DNA of 64,000 nt, taken from NCBI RefSeq assembly GCF_019710575.1, contig NZ_JAHWFK010000001.1:806001-870000 (forward strand), written 5' to 3'. Under the pieces are notes generated by a model. That model made no database searches. It saw nothing but the letters and a program-made list of their open reading frames with translations, and was not told where the DNA came from. This document shows, in pieces, positions 25,065-34,123 of this stretch. The stretch's first letter is position 1, and every line of letters starts with the position of its first letter. Made by a program: the position numbers and the translations under genes. Source of the stretch: Paractinoplanes polyasparticus (GTDB lineage Bacteria > Actinomycetota > Actinomycetes > Mycobacteriales > Micromonosporaceae).

Positions 25065-26198
25065 TCAGACCGAGGCGGCCGGCTCCTCGCCCGGGCCCGG
25101 CTCCGGCGGCACCTCCGGCTCCGGATCGGGCGGGCTGTCGCTGAGCTGTTCGCGCACGTAGACGTAGACGACCGACACCAGCGCGGCCACCGGCACCGCG
25201 AGAAGGGCGCCGATGATGCCGGCCAGGCCGCCGCCGAGCGTCACCGCGAGCAGCACGACAGCCGCGTGCAGCCCGAGACCCCGGCTCTGCACCATCGGCT
25301 GGAAGACGTTGCCCTCCAGTTGCTGCACCACGATGATGATGCCGAGCACGATCAGCGCGTCGACCCAGCCCTGGGTGACCAGCGCGATCAGCACGGCCAC
25401 GAAGCCGGCGAACAGCGCGCCGACGATCGGGACGAAGGCCGTGATGAAGGTGAGCACGGCCAGCGGCAGCACCAGCGGCACACCGACGATCCACAGGCCG
25501 AGGCCGATGAAGACCGCGTCGAGCAGGCCGACGAAGGCCTGCGACCGCACGAACGCGCCCAGCGTGTCCCAGCTGCGGGTGGCCACGGCCGGCACGTCGT
25601 CGGCCAGCCGGCCCGGCAGTTGCTTCGACAGCCAGGGCAGGAAGCGCGGGCCGTCCTTGAGGAAGAAGAACATCAGGAACAGCGCCAGCACGGTCGTGAT
25701 GACGCCGTTGAGCACGGTGTTCACACCGGTCAGGGTGTAGTTGACGATGTTGCCGGCGCTGGCCTGGATGCGTTCCACGGCCGCGTCGAAGGCGCCGGTG
25801 ATGTCGTCGTCGCCGAAGTTCAGCGGCGGGCCCGACGCCCACTCGCGCACGCGCTGGATGCCGTCGACGACGCCCTGCGACAGCTCGCCCGACTGCGACG
25901 CGACCGGCACCGCGATGACGACGACGATGCCCGCCATCACTGCCAGGAACAGCACGGTGACGAAGGCTGCGGCCAGCGCCGGCTTCCAATTCCACCGGTA
26001 GCGCAGGAACCGGGCCACCGGCCAGGTCAGCGTGGTCAGCAGCAGCGCCACCACCACGGGCCAGATGACCGACCAGGCACGGCCCAGCAGCCACAGCACG
26101 ACGTACGCCATGGCCAGCACGAGCAGCGTCTGCGCCGAGAGGACGGCCGACGTCCGTAAGGCGGACCGGGCCTTGTCGGGATTGAGCTTGGCAGGCAT
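25065..26198 (-). CDS. AI-2E family transporter (PerM-like permease)
   Basis: 377 residues from the ATG at 26198 with AAGGTG upstream. About eight membrane segments are seen, beginning TSAVLSAQTLLVLAMAYVVLWLL and VIWPVVVALLLTTLTWPVA. The hallmark of the family is the C-terminal half: VLALFLMFFFLKDGPRF, AFVPIVGALFAGFVAVLIAL and VVQQLEGNVFQPMVQSRGLGLHA. The tail is Pro/Glu-rich. Members range from AI-2 exporters to Na+/H+ antiporters, so the substrate here is not predictable. It is divergent from the SARP gene. Confidence 0.9.
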   Translation of the reverse strand: MPAKLNPDKARSALRTSAVLSAQTLLVLAMAYVVLWLLGRAWSVIWPVVVALLLTTLTWPVARFLRYRWNWKPALAAAFVTVLFLAVMAGIVVVIAVPVASQSGELSQGVVDGIQRVREWASGPPLNFGDDDITGAFDAAVERIQASAGNIVNYTLTGVNTVLNGVITTVLALFLMFFFLKDGPRFLPWLSKQLPGRLADDVPAVATRSWDTLGAFVRSQAFVGLLDAVFIGLGLWIVGVPLVLPLAVLTFITAFVPIVGALFAGFVAVLIALVTQGWVDALIVLGIIIVVQQLEGNVFQPMVQSRGLGLHAAVVLLAVTLGGGLAGIIGALLAVPVAALVSVVYVYVREQLSDSPPDPEPEVPPEPGPGEEPAASV

Positions 26199-26336
26199 GC
26201 CGATCACCTTAGAGAGCAGCTCGCGAACGCGCTGGGCGACACCCGCCGGATCACGCCGGCTGGGACAGAACCGTGTCCATCCGGCCGCCGGAAGGCCCCG
26301 GCACGCGGCTCGGCGCCACGGACGACAATGGAGCCC

Positions 26337-29171
26337 ATGCCGTACGGGGTTCTGGGTCCGACACTCGCCGGCCCGGCCGTGGCGGCGGGTGGGGCCCGGC
26401 TGCGCGCCCTGCTCGCCCGGCTGCTTCTCGACGCGGGCCGGGTGGTGCCCCTCCCCCGGCTCATCGACGATCTCTACGGCGACACCCCGCCCGCCGGGGC
26501 CGTCAACGCGGTGCAGTCCAACGTCTCGCGGCTGCGGCGTGAGGTTCCCATCGCGTACGACGGTTCGGGCTACCGCCTGGAGGTCGAGCCCGGCGAGGTC
26601 GACGTCCACCGGTTCGCCCGGCTCGCCGCCGAGGGACGGTCCGCGCTCCGGTCCGGCGACTTCGCCTCGGCCGAATCGCGGCTGTCGGAGGCGCTCGCGC
26701 TGTGGCGGGGCGAGGCCCTGGCCGACGTCCGGGCGGCGCCCTTCGCCCCGGCCGCGGCCGACCGCCTCGAGGAGCAGCGCCGCCGGGCGGTCGAGGACAG
26801 CATCGAGGCGCAACTGCACCTGCGCCCCTCGGCCGACGCCGTCGACGACCTGCGCGCGCTGCTCGCGGCGGCGCCGCTGCGCGAGCACACCTGGGCGCTG
26901 CTCATGCGCTCGCTCGTCGCGGGCGGGCGCCCGGCCGAGGCTCTGGCCGCGTTCGAAGAGGCTCGCCGCGTGCTGTCCGACGAGCTCGGCGCCGACCCGT
27001 CGGCCGAGCTGAGCGCGGTGCACACAGCCGTCCTGCGCGGGCCCCTGACCCCGGTGCCGCCACGGTCCCGGCTGCCCGCCCAGCTGACCAGCTTCGTGGA
27101 GCGGGACGAACTCGCGCGTACCGCGGAGTCGCTGCGGTCCGCGCGGCTGGTGACGCTGGTCGGGCCGGGTGGCGCCGGCAAGACCCGGCTGTCGCTCGAG
27201 GTCGCGGCCCGGCACCCGGGCGAAGCCTGTCTGGTCGAGCTGGCCGGCACCGGGCCCGACGACGTGCCGCGGGCGGTGCTCGACGCGCTCGGCCTGCGGG
27301 ACACGGGCCTGCTCGACCGGTCGGCCGGGCCGGACGCGCTCGACCGGCTGCTGGCGGCGCTGTCCACCCGGGAGCTTTTGCTCGTGCTCGACAACTGCGA
27401 GCACCTGCTCGGGGCGGCCGCCGCGCTGGCCGGCCGGCTGCTCGGGGCGTGCCCCGGCCTGCGGGTGCTGGCGACCAGCCGGGAGCCGCTCGGTGTCACC
27501 GGGGAGGTGCGCGTGCCCGTGGCCGGGCTGCCAACGGAGGCGGGCATGCGGCTGTTCGCCGAGCGCGGCGCCGCGGCGGCGGGGTTCGCGCTCGCGGCGG
27601 CGGACGAGGCGGCTGTGCGGCAGATCGTTCGTACGCTGGACGGTCTGCCCCTGGCCCTGGAACTGGCCGCGGCCCGGCTGCCGGTGCTGCCCGTCGACGA
27701 GTTGGCCCGCCGGGTCGGCGACCGGTTCCGCGTGCTGTCGCGCGGCAGCAGCACGGCCGCCGACCGGCACCGCACCCTGTGGAACCTGGTCGCGTGGAGC
27801 TGGGATCTGCTCACCACCCGGGAACAACTGCTGGCGCAGCGGTTCACAGTGTTCCGGGGTGGCGCCGGGCTCGACGCGATCGAGGAGGTGTGCGGTCTCG
27901 GCGACGACACCCTCGACGCGCTCGACGGGCTGGTCGGCAAGTCCCTGATCGAACGCGACGGCTCGCGCTACCGCATGCTGTCGACGATCCGGGCCTTCTG
28001 CGCCGCCCAGGGCCCGCCGCCGTCCGAGGATCACGCGCTGTTCTTCCTGGAACTGGCCCGCACGGCCGACGCGCACCTGCGCGGCCCCGACCAGCTGACC
28101 TGGCTCGACCGGCTCGACGCCGACCGCGACAACCTGCACGCGGCCGTGCGGCACGGCTCAGCCGAGGTGGCGCTGCGGCTGGTGGCGGCCCTTTCGTTCT
28201 ATTGGTGGCTGCGCGGCGCCCGCGGCGAGGCACAGGCACTGGCCCGCGAACTGCTCGACCGGGCCGGCCCGTCGGCGCCGCCCGGGCTGGCCGAGGAGCA
28301 CGTGCTGTGCCGGCTGAACGCCGGGCTCCCCACGCCGCTGGACGCCGCCGAGCATCCGGCCCGCTTCCTGCAGACGCTGGGGCGCCCGCCCGCGCAGCCG
28401 TTCCTGTTGTACCTGTCGGCGTTCGCCGCGGGCCCGCCCGAGTCGTCGCACGAGGACGTGATCGCGATGCAGGAACGCCTGCGGGCCCGGCTGCGCGGCT
28501 CACCGTGGAGCGAGGCGCTGGCCTCGATCGGCAGCGGGTGGATAGCCCTCTTCCACGATGACCAGGCTTGGGCCGGACGCGAGTTCGCCCGCGCCCTGGT
28601 CGGGTTCCAGGCGCTGGGCGAACGCTGGGGCATGATGCTCGCGCAATCCGGCCTGGCCGAGCTGGCCACCGCGCGCGGCGACCACCGGGCGGCCCGGCTT
28701 CCGATGGACGAGGCGCTGCGCCTGGCGGCCGAGCTGCGCTCCCAGGTCGACCTGGCCGAGATGCTGCGCTCCCGGGCCGAGGCCCGCATGCTCGGCGACG
28801 ACCCGGCCGGCGCGGCCGGCGACTTCTCCGAGTCGATGGCCCTGGCCACGGCGTGCGGCGCCACGGAGGTGGTCGCGTCGGCCCGCCTCGGCCAGGCCCG
28901 CCTGGCGCTCCGCCGGGGCGATCACACCACGGCGCGCGGCCTGGCCCTGAGCGCGCTGGCCGAGTGCCCGACCGGCTGGTACACGGCCGACGGCGTACGC
29001 CTGACCATCAAACTCACCCTGGGCCACGCCGCCGAGGCCGCCGGCGACCGGTACGAAGCCGCCCACTGGTTCCGCCAGGTCACCACCGAGGCCACCGGCC
29101 TGGACGCCACTGCCGTCACCGCCGAGGCCGCCGCCGCCCTGGCCGCTCTGGAGGCCGGCCCGGCCCCGTGA
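26337..29171 (+). CDS. SARP/AfsR-type regulator with BTAD, ATPase and TPR region
   Basis: About 944 residues from MPYGVLGPTLAG; an ATG nine bases earlier is possible. The N-terminal OmpR-like winged helix (1-85) is followed by the bacterial transcriptional activation domain (about 90-235: VDVHRFARLAAEGRSALRSGDF through SDELGADPSAEL). Next is an NB-ARC-like ATPase with Walker A LVGPGGAGKTRLS and Walker B ELLLVLDNCEHLL, the sensor TSREPLGVTGEVRVPV, and a C-terminal helical-repeat region (about 590-944). Such proteins activate neighbouring genes, often for specialised metabolites. The ABC exporter genes begin 71 bases after its stop and are the obvious local target. Confidence 0.88.
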   Translation: MPYGVLGPTLAGPAVAAGGARLRALLARLLLDAGRVVPLPRLIDDLYGDTPPAGAVNAVQSNVSRLRREVPIAYDGSGYRLEVEPGEVDVHRFARLAAEGRSALRSGDFASAESRLSEALALWRGEALADVRAAPFAPAAADRLEEQRRRAVEDSIEAQLHLRPSADAVDDLRALLAAAPLREHTWALLMRSLVAGGRPAEALAAFEEARRVLSDELGADPSAELSAVHTAVLRGPLTPVPPRSRLPAQLTSFVERDELARTAESLRSARLVTLVGPGGAGKTRLSLEVAARHPGEACLVELAGTGPDDVPRAVLDALGLRDTGLLDRSAGPDALDRLLAALSTRELLLVLDNCEHLLGAAAALAGRLLGACPGLRVLATSREPLGVTGEVRVPVAGLPTEAGMRLFAERGAAAAGFALAAADEAAVRQIVRTLDGLPLALELAAARLPVLPVDELARRVGDRFRVLSRGSSTAADRHRTLWNLVAWSWDLLTTREQLLAQRFTVFRGGAGLDAIEEVCGLGDDTLDALDGLVGKSLIERDGSRYRMLSTIRAFCAAQGPPPSEDHALFFLELARTADAHLRGPDQLTWLDRLDADRDNLHAAVRHGSAEVALRLVAALSFYWWLRGARGEAQALARELLDRAGPSAPPGLAEEHVLCRLNAGLPTPLDAAEHPARFLQTLGRPPAQPFLLYLSAFAAGPPESSHEDVIAMQERLRARLRGSPWSEALASIGSGWIALFHDDQAWAGREFARALVGFQALGERWGMMLAQSGLAELATARGDHRAARLPMDEALRLAAELRSQVDLAEMLRSRAEARMLGDDPAGAAGDFSESMALATACGATEVVASARLGQARLALRRGDHTTARGLALSALAECPTGWYTADGVRLTIKLTLGHAAEAAGDRYEAAHWFRQVTTEATGLDATAVTAEAAAALAALEAGPAP

Positions 29172-29178
29172 CGCCCGC

Positions 29179-29201
29179 CCGCTGACCGAGGTTGTCAGCG
29201 G
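29179..29201. promoter_or_regulatory. Inverted repeat between the SARP gene and the ABC exporter
   Basis: CCGCTGAC and GTCAGCGG form perfect 8-bp arms around CGAGGTT, eight bases after the regulator stop and about 42 bases before the ATP-binding protein start. There is no T tract. It could be a weak terminator or an operator; a nearby GCTCGTCAGCG echoes one arm. Confidence 0.45.
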
Positions 29202-29242
29202 CTCGTGCGCGGCTCGTCAGCGCGGGTCGGCAGTCTCGGGGC

Positions 29243-30205
29243 ATGACAGAGATCGCCATCGCGGCCGAGGGGCTGCGGAAGACGTACCGGGGTGTGGCGG
29301 CGCTCGACGGGTTCCGGCTGAGCGTGCCCGCCGGAACCGTGTGCGGGCTGCTCGGGCCGAACGGGGCCGGCAAGACCACGGCCGTGCGGATCCTGGCCAC
29401 GCTGCTGAGCTTCGACGCCGGACAGGCCACGGTGGCCGGAGCCGATGTGGCCCGGCAACCGGAGCAGGTGCGCGAGCGGATCGCGCTGACGGGACAGTAC
29501 GCGGCGGTCGACGGCTCGCTGACCGGGCGGCAGAACCTCGTCCTCTTCGGGCGCCTGCACCACCTCGGACGCCGGGCCGCTGAGGCGCGGGCCGACGAAC
29601 TGCTCGAACAGTTCGACCTCACCGCCGCGGCCCATCGCTCGGCCACCGAGTACTCCGGCGGCATGCAACGGCGGCTCGACCTGGCCGCCAGCCTGATCCG
29701 GGCGCCGCAGGTGCTCTTCCTCGACGAGCCGACCACCGGACTCGACCCGCGCAGCCGCAACCAGGTCTGGGACACCGTCCGCAAGCTGGTCGCCGACGGC
29801 GCCACCGTGCTGCTCACCACCCAGTACCTGGACGAGGCGGACCAGCTGGCCGACCGCATCTCGGTGGTCGACACCGGACGCGTCGTCGCCGAGGGCACGC
29901 CGGACGAGCTCAAGGCGGCGATCGGCGCCGACCGGCTCGAGGTCGTGGTCCGCGAGCACGACCGCCTGACCGAGGCGGCCGCCCTGCTCGGACGCATCGG
30001 CGCGGTCGACACCGACGTCGACACCCGGCGGCTGCGGGTCGCCGTCACCGACCGGCTGATGGCGCTCGTCGACGCCGCCCGGCTGCTGCGGGACGCGGCC
30101 GTCACCGTCGACGACCTGGGCATCCGCCGCCCCACGCTGGACGAGGCGTTCCTGAGCCTGACCGGCCACCGCACCGACACCGACAGCCAGAAGGAGACCC
30201 GATGA
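29243..30205 (+). CDS. ABC exporter ATP-binding protein (DrrA type)
   Basis: 320 residues. Walker A is LLGPNGAGKTTAVR (residues about 36-47), the signature is YSGGMQRRLDLAAS, and Walker B is VLFLDEPTTGLDPRS. The C-terminal 100 residues (GRVVAEGTPDELKAAIGADRLEVVV through RRPTLDEAFLSLTGH) match the daunorubicin-resistance DrrA group. It would energise export of a drug or metabolite through the permease encoded next, whose start overlaps its stop (ATGA). The 5' neighbour is the SARP regulator. Confidence 0.93.
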   Translation: MTEIAIAAEGLRKTYRGVAALDGFRLSVPAGTVCGLLGPNGAGKTTAVRILATLLSFDAGQATVAGADVARQPEQVRERIALTGQYAAVDGSLTGRQNLVLFGRLHHLGRRAAEARADELLEQFDLTAAAHRSATEYSGGMQRRLDLAASLIRAPQVLFLDEPTTGLDPRSRNQVWDTVRKLVADGATVLLTTQYLDEADQLADRISVVDTGRVVAEGTPDELKAAIGADRLEVVVREHDRLTEAAALLGRIGAVDTDVDTRRLRVAVTDRLMALVDAARLLRDAAVTVDDLGIRRPTLDEAFLSLTGHRTDTDSQKETR

Positions 30206-30969
30206 CCACCGCCCTCGCCGACGGCTGGGTGATGACCGGCCGCTATCTGCGGCACGTCGTGCGCGAACCCGAGCAGATCATCATCTACTTCTCCCTGCCC
30301 ATCATGTTCGTGCTGGTCTTCGGCTACGTGTTCGGCAGCGGCATGGCCGTCGGCGGCGACAGCTACCGCGAGTACCTGCTGCCCGGGGTCTTCGTCATGA
30401 CCCAGCTGTACGGGCTGGGCGCCACCGCCACCGCCATCTCGCTGGACATCAGCCGCGGCGTCGTCGACCGGTTCCGCTCGATGCCCACCGCCCGCTCCGC
30501 GCTCATGGTCGGCCGCAGCACAGCCGATCTGGCCCGGGCCGTACTGGAAATGATCGTGCTGGTGGTCTGCGGCCTGCTCGTCGGCTGGCAGTGGCACCGC
30601 GGCATCGGCGCGGCGCTGGGCGCCATGGGCCTGATCCTGCTGCTGCGGCTGGCGCTGACCTGGGTCGGCATCTTCCTCGGCAGCATCGTGCCCAACCCCG
30701 ACACGGTCAGCCTGATCGTCTTCCCGCTGGCCTTCCCGCTGACCGCCCTGTCCAACGTCTTCGTGCCGCCGGACCAGATGCCGGCCTGGCTGGGCGCCAT
30801 CTCGGAGTGGAACCCGATCTCGGCCACCGTCGCGGCGGCCCGCGAGCTCTTCGGCAACCCGGGGGCCGGCAGCGAGCACGCCATCGCCCTCGCCCTGGCG
30901 TGGCCGCTGGTGCTGCTCGTGATCTTCGCGCCGCTCGCGGTGCGTCGTTACCGCCTGCTCGGACGGTAG
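30202..30969 (+). CDS. ABC exporter permease (DrrB type, ABC-2 family)
   Basis: 255 residues with six membrane segments. The start MTTALADGWVMTGRYLRHVVREPEQIIIYFSLPIMFVLVFGYVFG and the C-terminal LSNVFVPPDQMPAWLGAISEWNPISATVAAARELFGNP are diagnostic of DrrB-like ABC-2 permeases. The start codon overlaps the ATPase stop by four bases, so the subunits are made in step. The substrate is unknown. Confidence 0.93.
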   Translation: MTTALADGWVMTGRYLRHVVREPEQIIIYFSLPIMFVLVFGYVFGSGMAVGGDSYREYLLPGVFVMTQLYGLGATATAISLDISRGVVDRFRSMPTARSALMVGRSTADLARAVLEMIVLVVCGLLVGWQWHRGIGAALGAMGLILLLRLALTWVGIFLGSIVPNPDTVSLIVFPLAFPLTALSNVFVPPDQMPAWLGAISEWNPISATVAAARELFGNPGAGSEHAIALALAWPLVLLVIFAPLAVRRYRLLGR

Positions 30970-31317
30970 TCAGCCCGTACTGTCCGAGCGCATCTGCCAG
31001 GCGTCGCCGATAAGTTCTTGCAGCCGCGCACTGGTTACCTTTGGTAGCCGCAGCATCACCAACGGCAGTCCGTCGTACGAGGGGACCGTGAAGAAAAGCT
31101 CTGGTTCGCCCAGGACCAGAGCTTGCTTCTCGGCTTCGTCACCCACGTAGAGCACCGCGACATCGGTCCGGATGACACGCGGCTTACCCGGCTCACGCTG
31201 CGGATACGACCACACGAAGCCCCGGTTGTGGACCCGGAAGTCGAAACCGTCGCTGTCGATCTCGACCACGTCGGGCAGGGCGAGCGCGAGTCGGCGCACA
31301 TCGTCGGCGTCGGCCAC
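30970..31317 (-). CDS. MmcQ/YjbR family protein
   Basis: 115 residues. The MmcQ/YjbR fold is shown by DVRRLALALPDVVEIDSDGFDFRVHNRGFVWSYPQR, then VAVLYVGDEAEKQALVLGEPELFFTVPSYDGLPLVMLRLPKV. These small proteins have a cyanophage-like DNA-binding fold in solved structures, but their role is unknown. It abuts the permease gene tail to tail and faces away from the DivIVA gene. Confidence 0.85.
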   Translation of the reverse strand: MADADDVRRLALALPDVVEIDSDGFDFRVHNRGFVWSYPQREPGKPRVIRTDVAVLYVGDEAEKQALVLGEPELFFTVPSYDGLPLVMLRLPKVTSARLQELIGDAWQMRSDSTG

Positions 31318-31437
31318 CGGGAGAACCCTTCCGCAAGTGTTGGGTCGGCGACTGATGTTATGACACCTGAGCAGACTCCAAGGGTCTGTGCGTAGGATGC
31401 CTCGGCAGGTCGAAACAGAGGGGAACCGAGGAGCACG

Positions 31438-32130
31438 ATGCCGCTAACTCCAGCCGACGTTCACAACGTGGCGTTCAAGAAGCCGGCGATCGGCAAGCGC
31501 GGATACGACGAGGAAGACGTCGACGCGTTCCTGGACGAGGTCGAGCAGGAACTCACCCGGCTCCTCGAAGAGAACCGTGCCCTGCACGACCAGGTGCAGC
31601 GCCCCGGGCCGAGCGGCCCGGCGGCGAACGGGCCGGGCAACCGCGCCATGGAGGCCGAGCTCTCCGACCTGACGGCCCAGCTGGGCCGCCTGCAGGAGGC
31701 ACGCGCCCGCGCCGAGCAGAACGCGCGCAGCATGCAGACCCAGCTCGAGCGTGCCCGCCGCGAGACGCCGTCCGGCCCGCCGCCGTCGTCGGGCGACGGC
31801 CAGGATTCGCCCGTGCTGATGATGGCGCGGCGCACCGCCGACGACCACATGCGGGACGCCCGGGCCGAGGCCGACGCGCTGATCGGCTCGGCCCAGTCCG
31901 AGTCCGACAAGGTCACCAGCGACGCGCAGCTGACCGCGAGCACGATCGAGAGCGACGCCCGCCGCAAGCACACCGAGGCCATGAACGGCCTGGTCGACAA
32001 GCGGAACCAGCTGCTCGACGAGATCGAGCGGCTGGGCCAGCTGGCACAGACCTACCAGCAGGCCCTGGGCGACCACGTCCAGCGCCAGCTGCAGGAACTC
32101 GACAGCGCCAGCGGGCGCGACCTCGACTGA
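31438..32130 (+). CDS. DivIVA-domain coiled-coil protein
   Basis: 230 residues. The N-terminal DivIVA domain (1-50) reads [42 protein letters not shown] in two parts, the first carrying the membrane-curvature-sensing loop. A Gly/Pro linker (about 55-70), a coiled coil (70-105), a second linker ([12 protein letters not shown]) and a second long coiled coil (130-225) follow. Polar-growth scaffolds of actinobacteria (Wag31/DivIVA) have this layout. It is not near a cell-division cluster here, so it may be a second DivIVA paralogue rather than the essential one. A purine-rich GAGGGGAACCGAGGAGC precedes the start. Confidence 0.9.
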   Translation: MPLTPADVHNVAFKKPAIGKRGYDEEDVDAFLDEVEQELTRLLEENRALHDQVQRPGPSGPAANGPGNRAMEAELSDLTAQLGRLQEARARAEQNARSMQTQLERARRETPSGPPPSSGDGQDSPVLMMARRTADDHMRDARAEADALIGSAQSESDKVTSDAQLTASTIESDARRKHTEAMNGLVDKRNQLLDEIERLGQLAQTYQQALGDHVQRQLQELDSASGRDLD

Positions 32131-32182
32131 CACGCGCGCCCGCCGTGGCCGGCATTGCCGCCGGTCACGGTAGATTCGCCGG

Positions 32183-32986
32183 ATGAAGACGGTCAGCCGC
32201 CGCCTCGCGCTGTGGCGCGCCGATCTCGAGGCCGGGGTCTGCGCCGCTCCCGAAGAGGCCGCCGAGGCCCTCGGCGAGCGCGACAAGGTCATCGTCGTGG
32301 TGGACAACCGGCAGACCGTCGAGTGCGAGCTGCGACAGGACGTCGAGTGGCAGCTGACCGGCCTGACCTGGCCGGCCGCCTTCCCGCCGGGCGTGCTGGT
32401 CACCGTCACCTGGCACCCGGCCCGCGACGACTTCGTGATCCGCCCCGACCCGCTCGACGACCCGCTGCGCGTCGACGGGGTCGACTACTTCTACGCGTAC
32501 GACCCGAAGGTCGTCACCCGCGACTACCAGCCCGACCAGTCGAATCGCGCGAAGGTGCTGCACACCGTACGCAAGCTCGGCCGGGTCTTCGACGACGGCA
32601 GCGCCGTCCTCAGCGAGGAGCTGCTGGCCAAGCGTTCCGGTCTGGGACGTGGCGCCAAGGGAGCGTTCCTGCTGCGCAACGCGGTCGACCAGCTGATCCG
32701 CGAAGGTTTCCTGACCCGGGTGACCGGCAGCGTCGACCCGGCCGGCCATCCGTCCTACCCCGCGGTCGACGGTCAGGCCGAGACCGACATGGTGTTCTAC
32801 GCCCCCATGGTCGAGCCCGTCCCGGCCGAGTCGCACCGCGGCGACCATTGGGTGAGCGGCTTCATCCGCAAGCTCCCCCGCGGCGCCCAGCCGTCGGCGA
32901 AGCAGCGAAAGGCAGCCGAGAGCGCAGGCATCGGTCCGCTGGCCCCCGGCTACACCTTCGTCAAGAAACACCACCGCAACGGTTAG
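32183..32986 (+). CDS. Hypothetical actinobacterial protein, 267 residues
   Basis: Starts MKTVSRRLALWRADLEAGVC. The middle (about 60-120) has LTWPAAFPPGVLVTVTWHPARDDFVIRP and VDGVDYFYAYDPKVVTRDY. The second half includes VLHTVRKLGRVFDDGSAVLSEELLAKRSGLGRGAKGAFLLRNAVDQLIREGFLTRV, a helical stretch resembling a winged helix. The C-terminus is basic. Codon use matches the neighbours, and the DUF3500 gene follows 10 bases later, so the two are probably co-transcribed. I do not recognise the family. Confidence 0.7.
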   Translation: MKTVSRRLALWRADLEAGVCAAPEEAAEALGERDKVIVVVDNRQTVECELRQDVEWQLTGLTWPAAFPPGVLVTVTWHPARDDFVIRPDPLDDPLRVDGVDYFYAYDPKVVTRDYQPDQSNRAKVLHTVRKLGRVFDDGSAVLSEELLAKRSGLGRGAKGAFLLRNAVDQLIREGFLTRVTGSVDPAGHPSYPAVDGQAETDMVFYAPMVEPVPAESHRGDHWVSGFIRKLPRGAQPSAKQRKAAESAGIGPLAPGYTFVKKHHRNG

Positions 32987-32995
32987 GTTGAGCTC

Positions 32996-34123
32996 ATGGT
33001 CGATGACGTAGCCGCCCGGATGGCCGAGGCGGCCCGGGCGTGGCTCGAGCTGCTGACCGACGACCAGCGCTCGATCGCCGTCGGTCACGGCCCGTCGGGC
33101 GACGCCACGGACGGCGAGCGGCGGCGCTGGTTCTACACCCCGACCGACCACGGTGGACTGACGTTCCACCAGCAGCGTCCGGCCCAGCAGCGCGCGGCCA
33201 TGCGGCTCGTGGCGTCCGGGCTGTCACGGCCCGGCTTCGTCACGGTCGCCACCACGATCGGGCTCGAGAACGTGCTCGACCACGCCGAGGGTTTCGTCGC
33301 CCGCTTCGACCGCGAGCGAGGCCGCGATCCCGGGCTCTACTACCTGCGCGTCTTCGGCGAGCCGGGCGGCCACGGCGCCTGGGGCTGGCGCTTCGGCGGC
33401 CACCACGTCTCGCTGAACAATCTGGTCGTGGACGGCGAGCTGGTGGCCACGACACCGTGCTTCATGGGCGCCGACCCGGCCACCTCCGAGCTGCTCGGCG
33501 GCGCGGTCAACCGTCCGCTGGCCCGGGCCGAGGACCTGGCCCGCGAGCTGGTGCTCTCGCTCGGCCCCGACGACCAGCGCCGCGCGATCCTGTCCACCCG
33601 GGCGCCGTCCGACCTCGTCACCGGCAACCGCACCGACATCGGCGAGGGCGACCGCGTCATCCCGCTGGACGGCATCTGGCGCGACGAGCGTTTCAGCGAC
33701 GCCGCCGAGTGGCAGAAGCTGCGGGCCGCGAGCGACGCCATCGACGCCGCCGCGGCCTATGGCGAACCCGAGCACCGTTCCCTCGAATACACGGCCCGGC
33801 CCAAGGGCATCCCCGGCCGCGATCTCAACCCCGGTCAACGCGAGCTTCTGTACGCGTTGCTGGGCACCTATTTCGGCCGCGTTCCCGAGTCGGTCTCCCC
33901 GCTCGCGGCGTACGACGAGGCCGCGCTCGACCTCGTGCACCTCGCCTGGGCCGGGTCGACCGAACAGGGCGCGCCGCACTACTACCGGGTGCAGGGCCCG
34001 CGCCTGCTCCTCGAGTGGGACAACACCCAGCGCAACGCCAACCACGCCCACTCGGTCTGGCGCGACCCCGGCCACGACTTCGGCCTCGACGTGCTCAGCG
34101 CCCACCGCCGGGAGTACCACTAA
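32996..34123 (+). CDS. DUF3500 domain protein
   Basis: 375 residues. It shows the DUF3500 pattern: RRWFYTPTDHGGLTFHQQRPAQQRAAMRLVASGLS, YYLRVFGEPGGHGAWGWRFGGHHVSLNNLVVDGELVATTPCFMGADPA, and near the end PHYYRVQGPRLLLEWDNTQRNANHAHSVWRDPGHDFG. The repeated GGHH and the histidine-rich end could bind metal, but the family has no known activity. No signal peptide is present. Its last four bases overlap the end of the converging LysR gene. Confidence 0.85.
   Translation: MVDDVAARMAEAARAWLELLTDDQRSIAVGHGPSGDATDGERRRWFYTPTDHGGLTFHQQRPAQQRAAMRLVASGLSRPGFVTVATTIGLENVLDHAEGFVARFDRERGRDPGLYYLRVFGEPGGHGAWGWRFGGHHVSLNNLVVDGELVATTPCFMGADPATSELLGGAVNRPLARAEDLARELVLSLGPDDQRRAILSTRAPSDLVTGNRTDIGEGDRVIPLDGIWRDERFSDAAEWQKLRAASDAIDAAAAYGEPEHRSLEYTARPKGIPGRDLNPGQRELLYALLGTYFGRVPESVSPLAAYDEAALDLVHLAWAGSTEQGAPHYYRVQGPRLLLEWDNTQRNANHAHSVWRDPGHDFGLDVLSAHRREYH

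Noticed and set aside
26198..28154. Continuation of the AI-2E transporter frame upstream to 28154
   Set aside because: The extra 650 residues are antisense to the SARP gene, and the membrane protein begins cleanly at the ATG at 26198 with an AAGGTG site.
26337..31317. Antibiotic biosynthesis cluster around the SARP and DrrAB-type genes
   Set aside because: Only the regulator and exporter are present; neighbouring genes are a permease and an MmcQ-like protein, with no biosynthetic enzymes.
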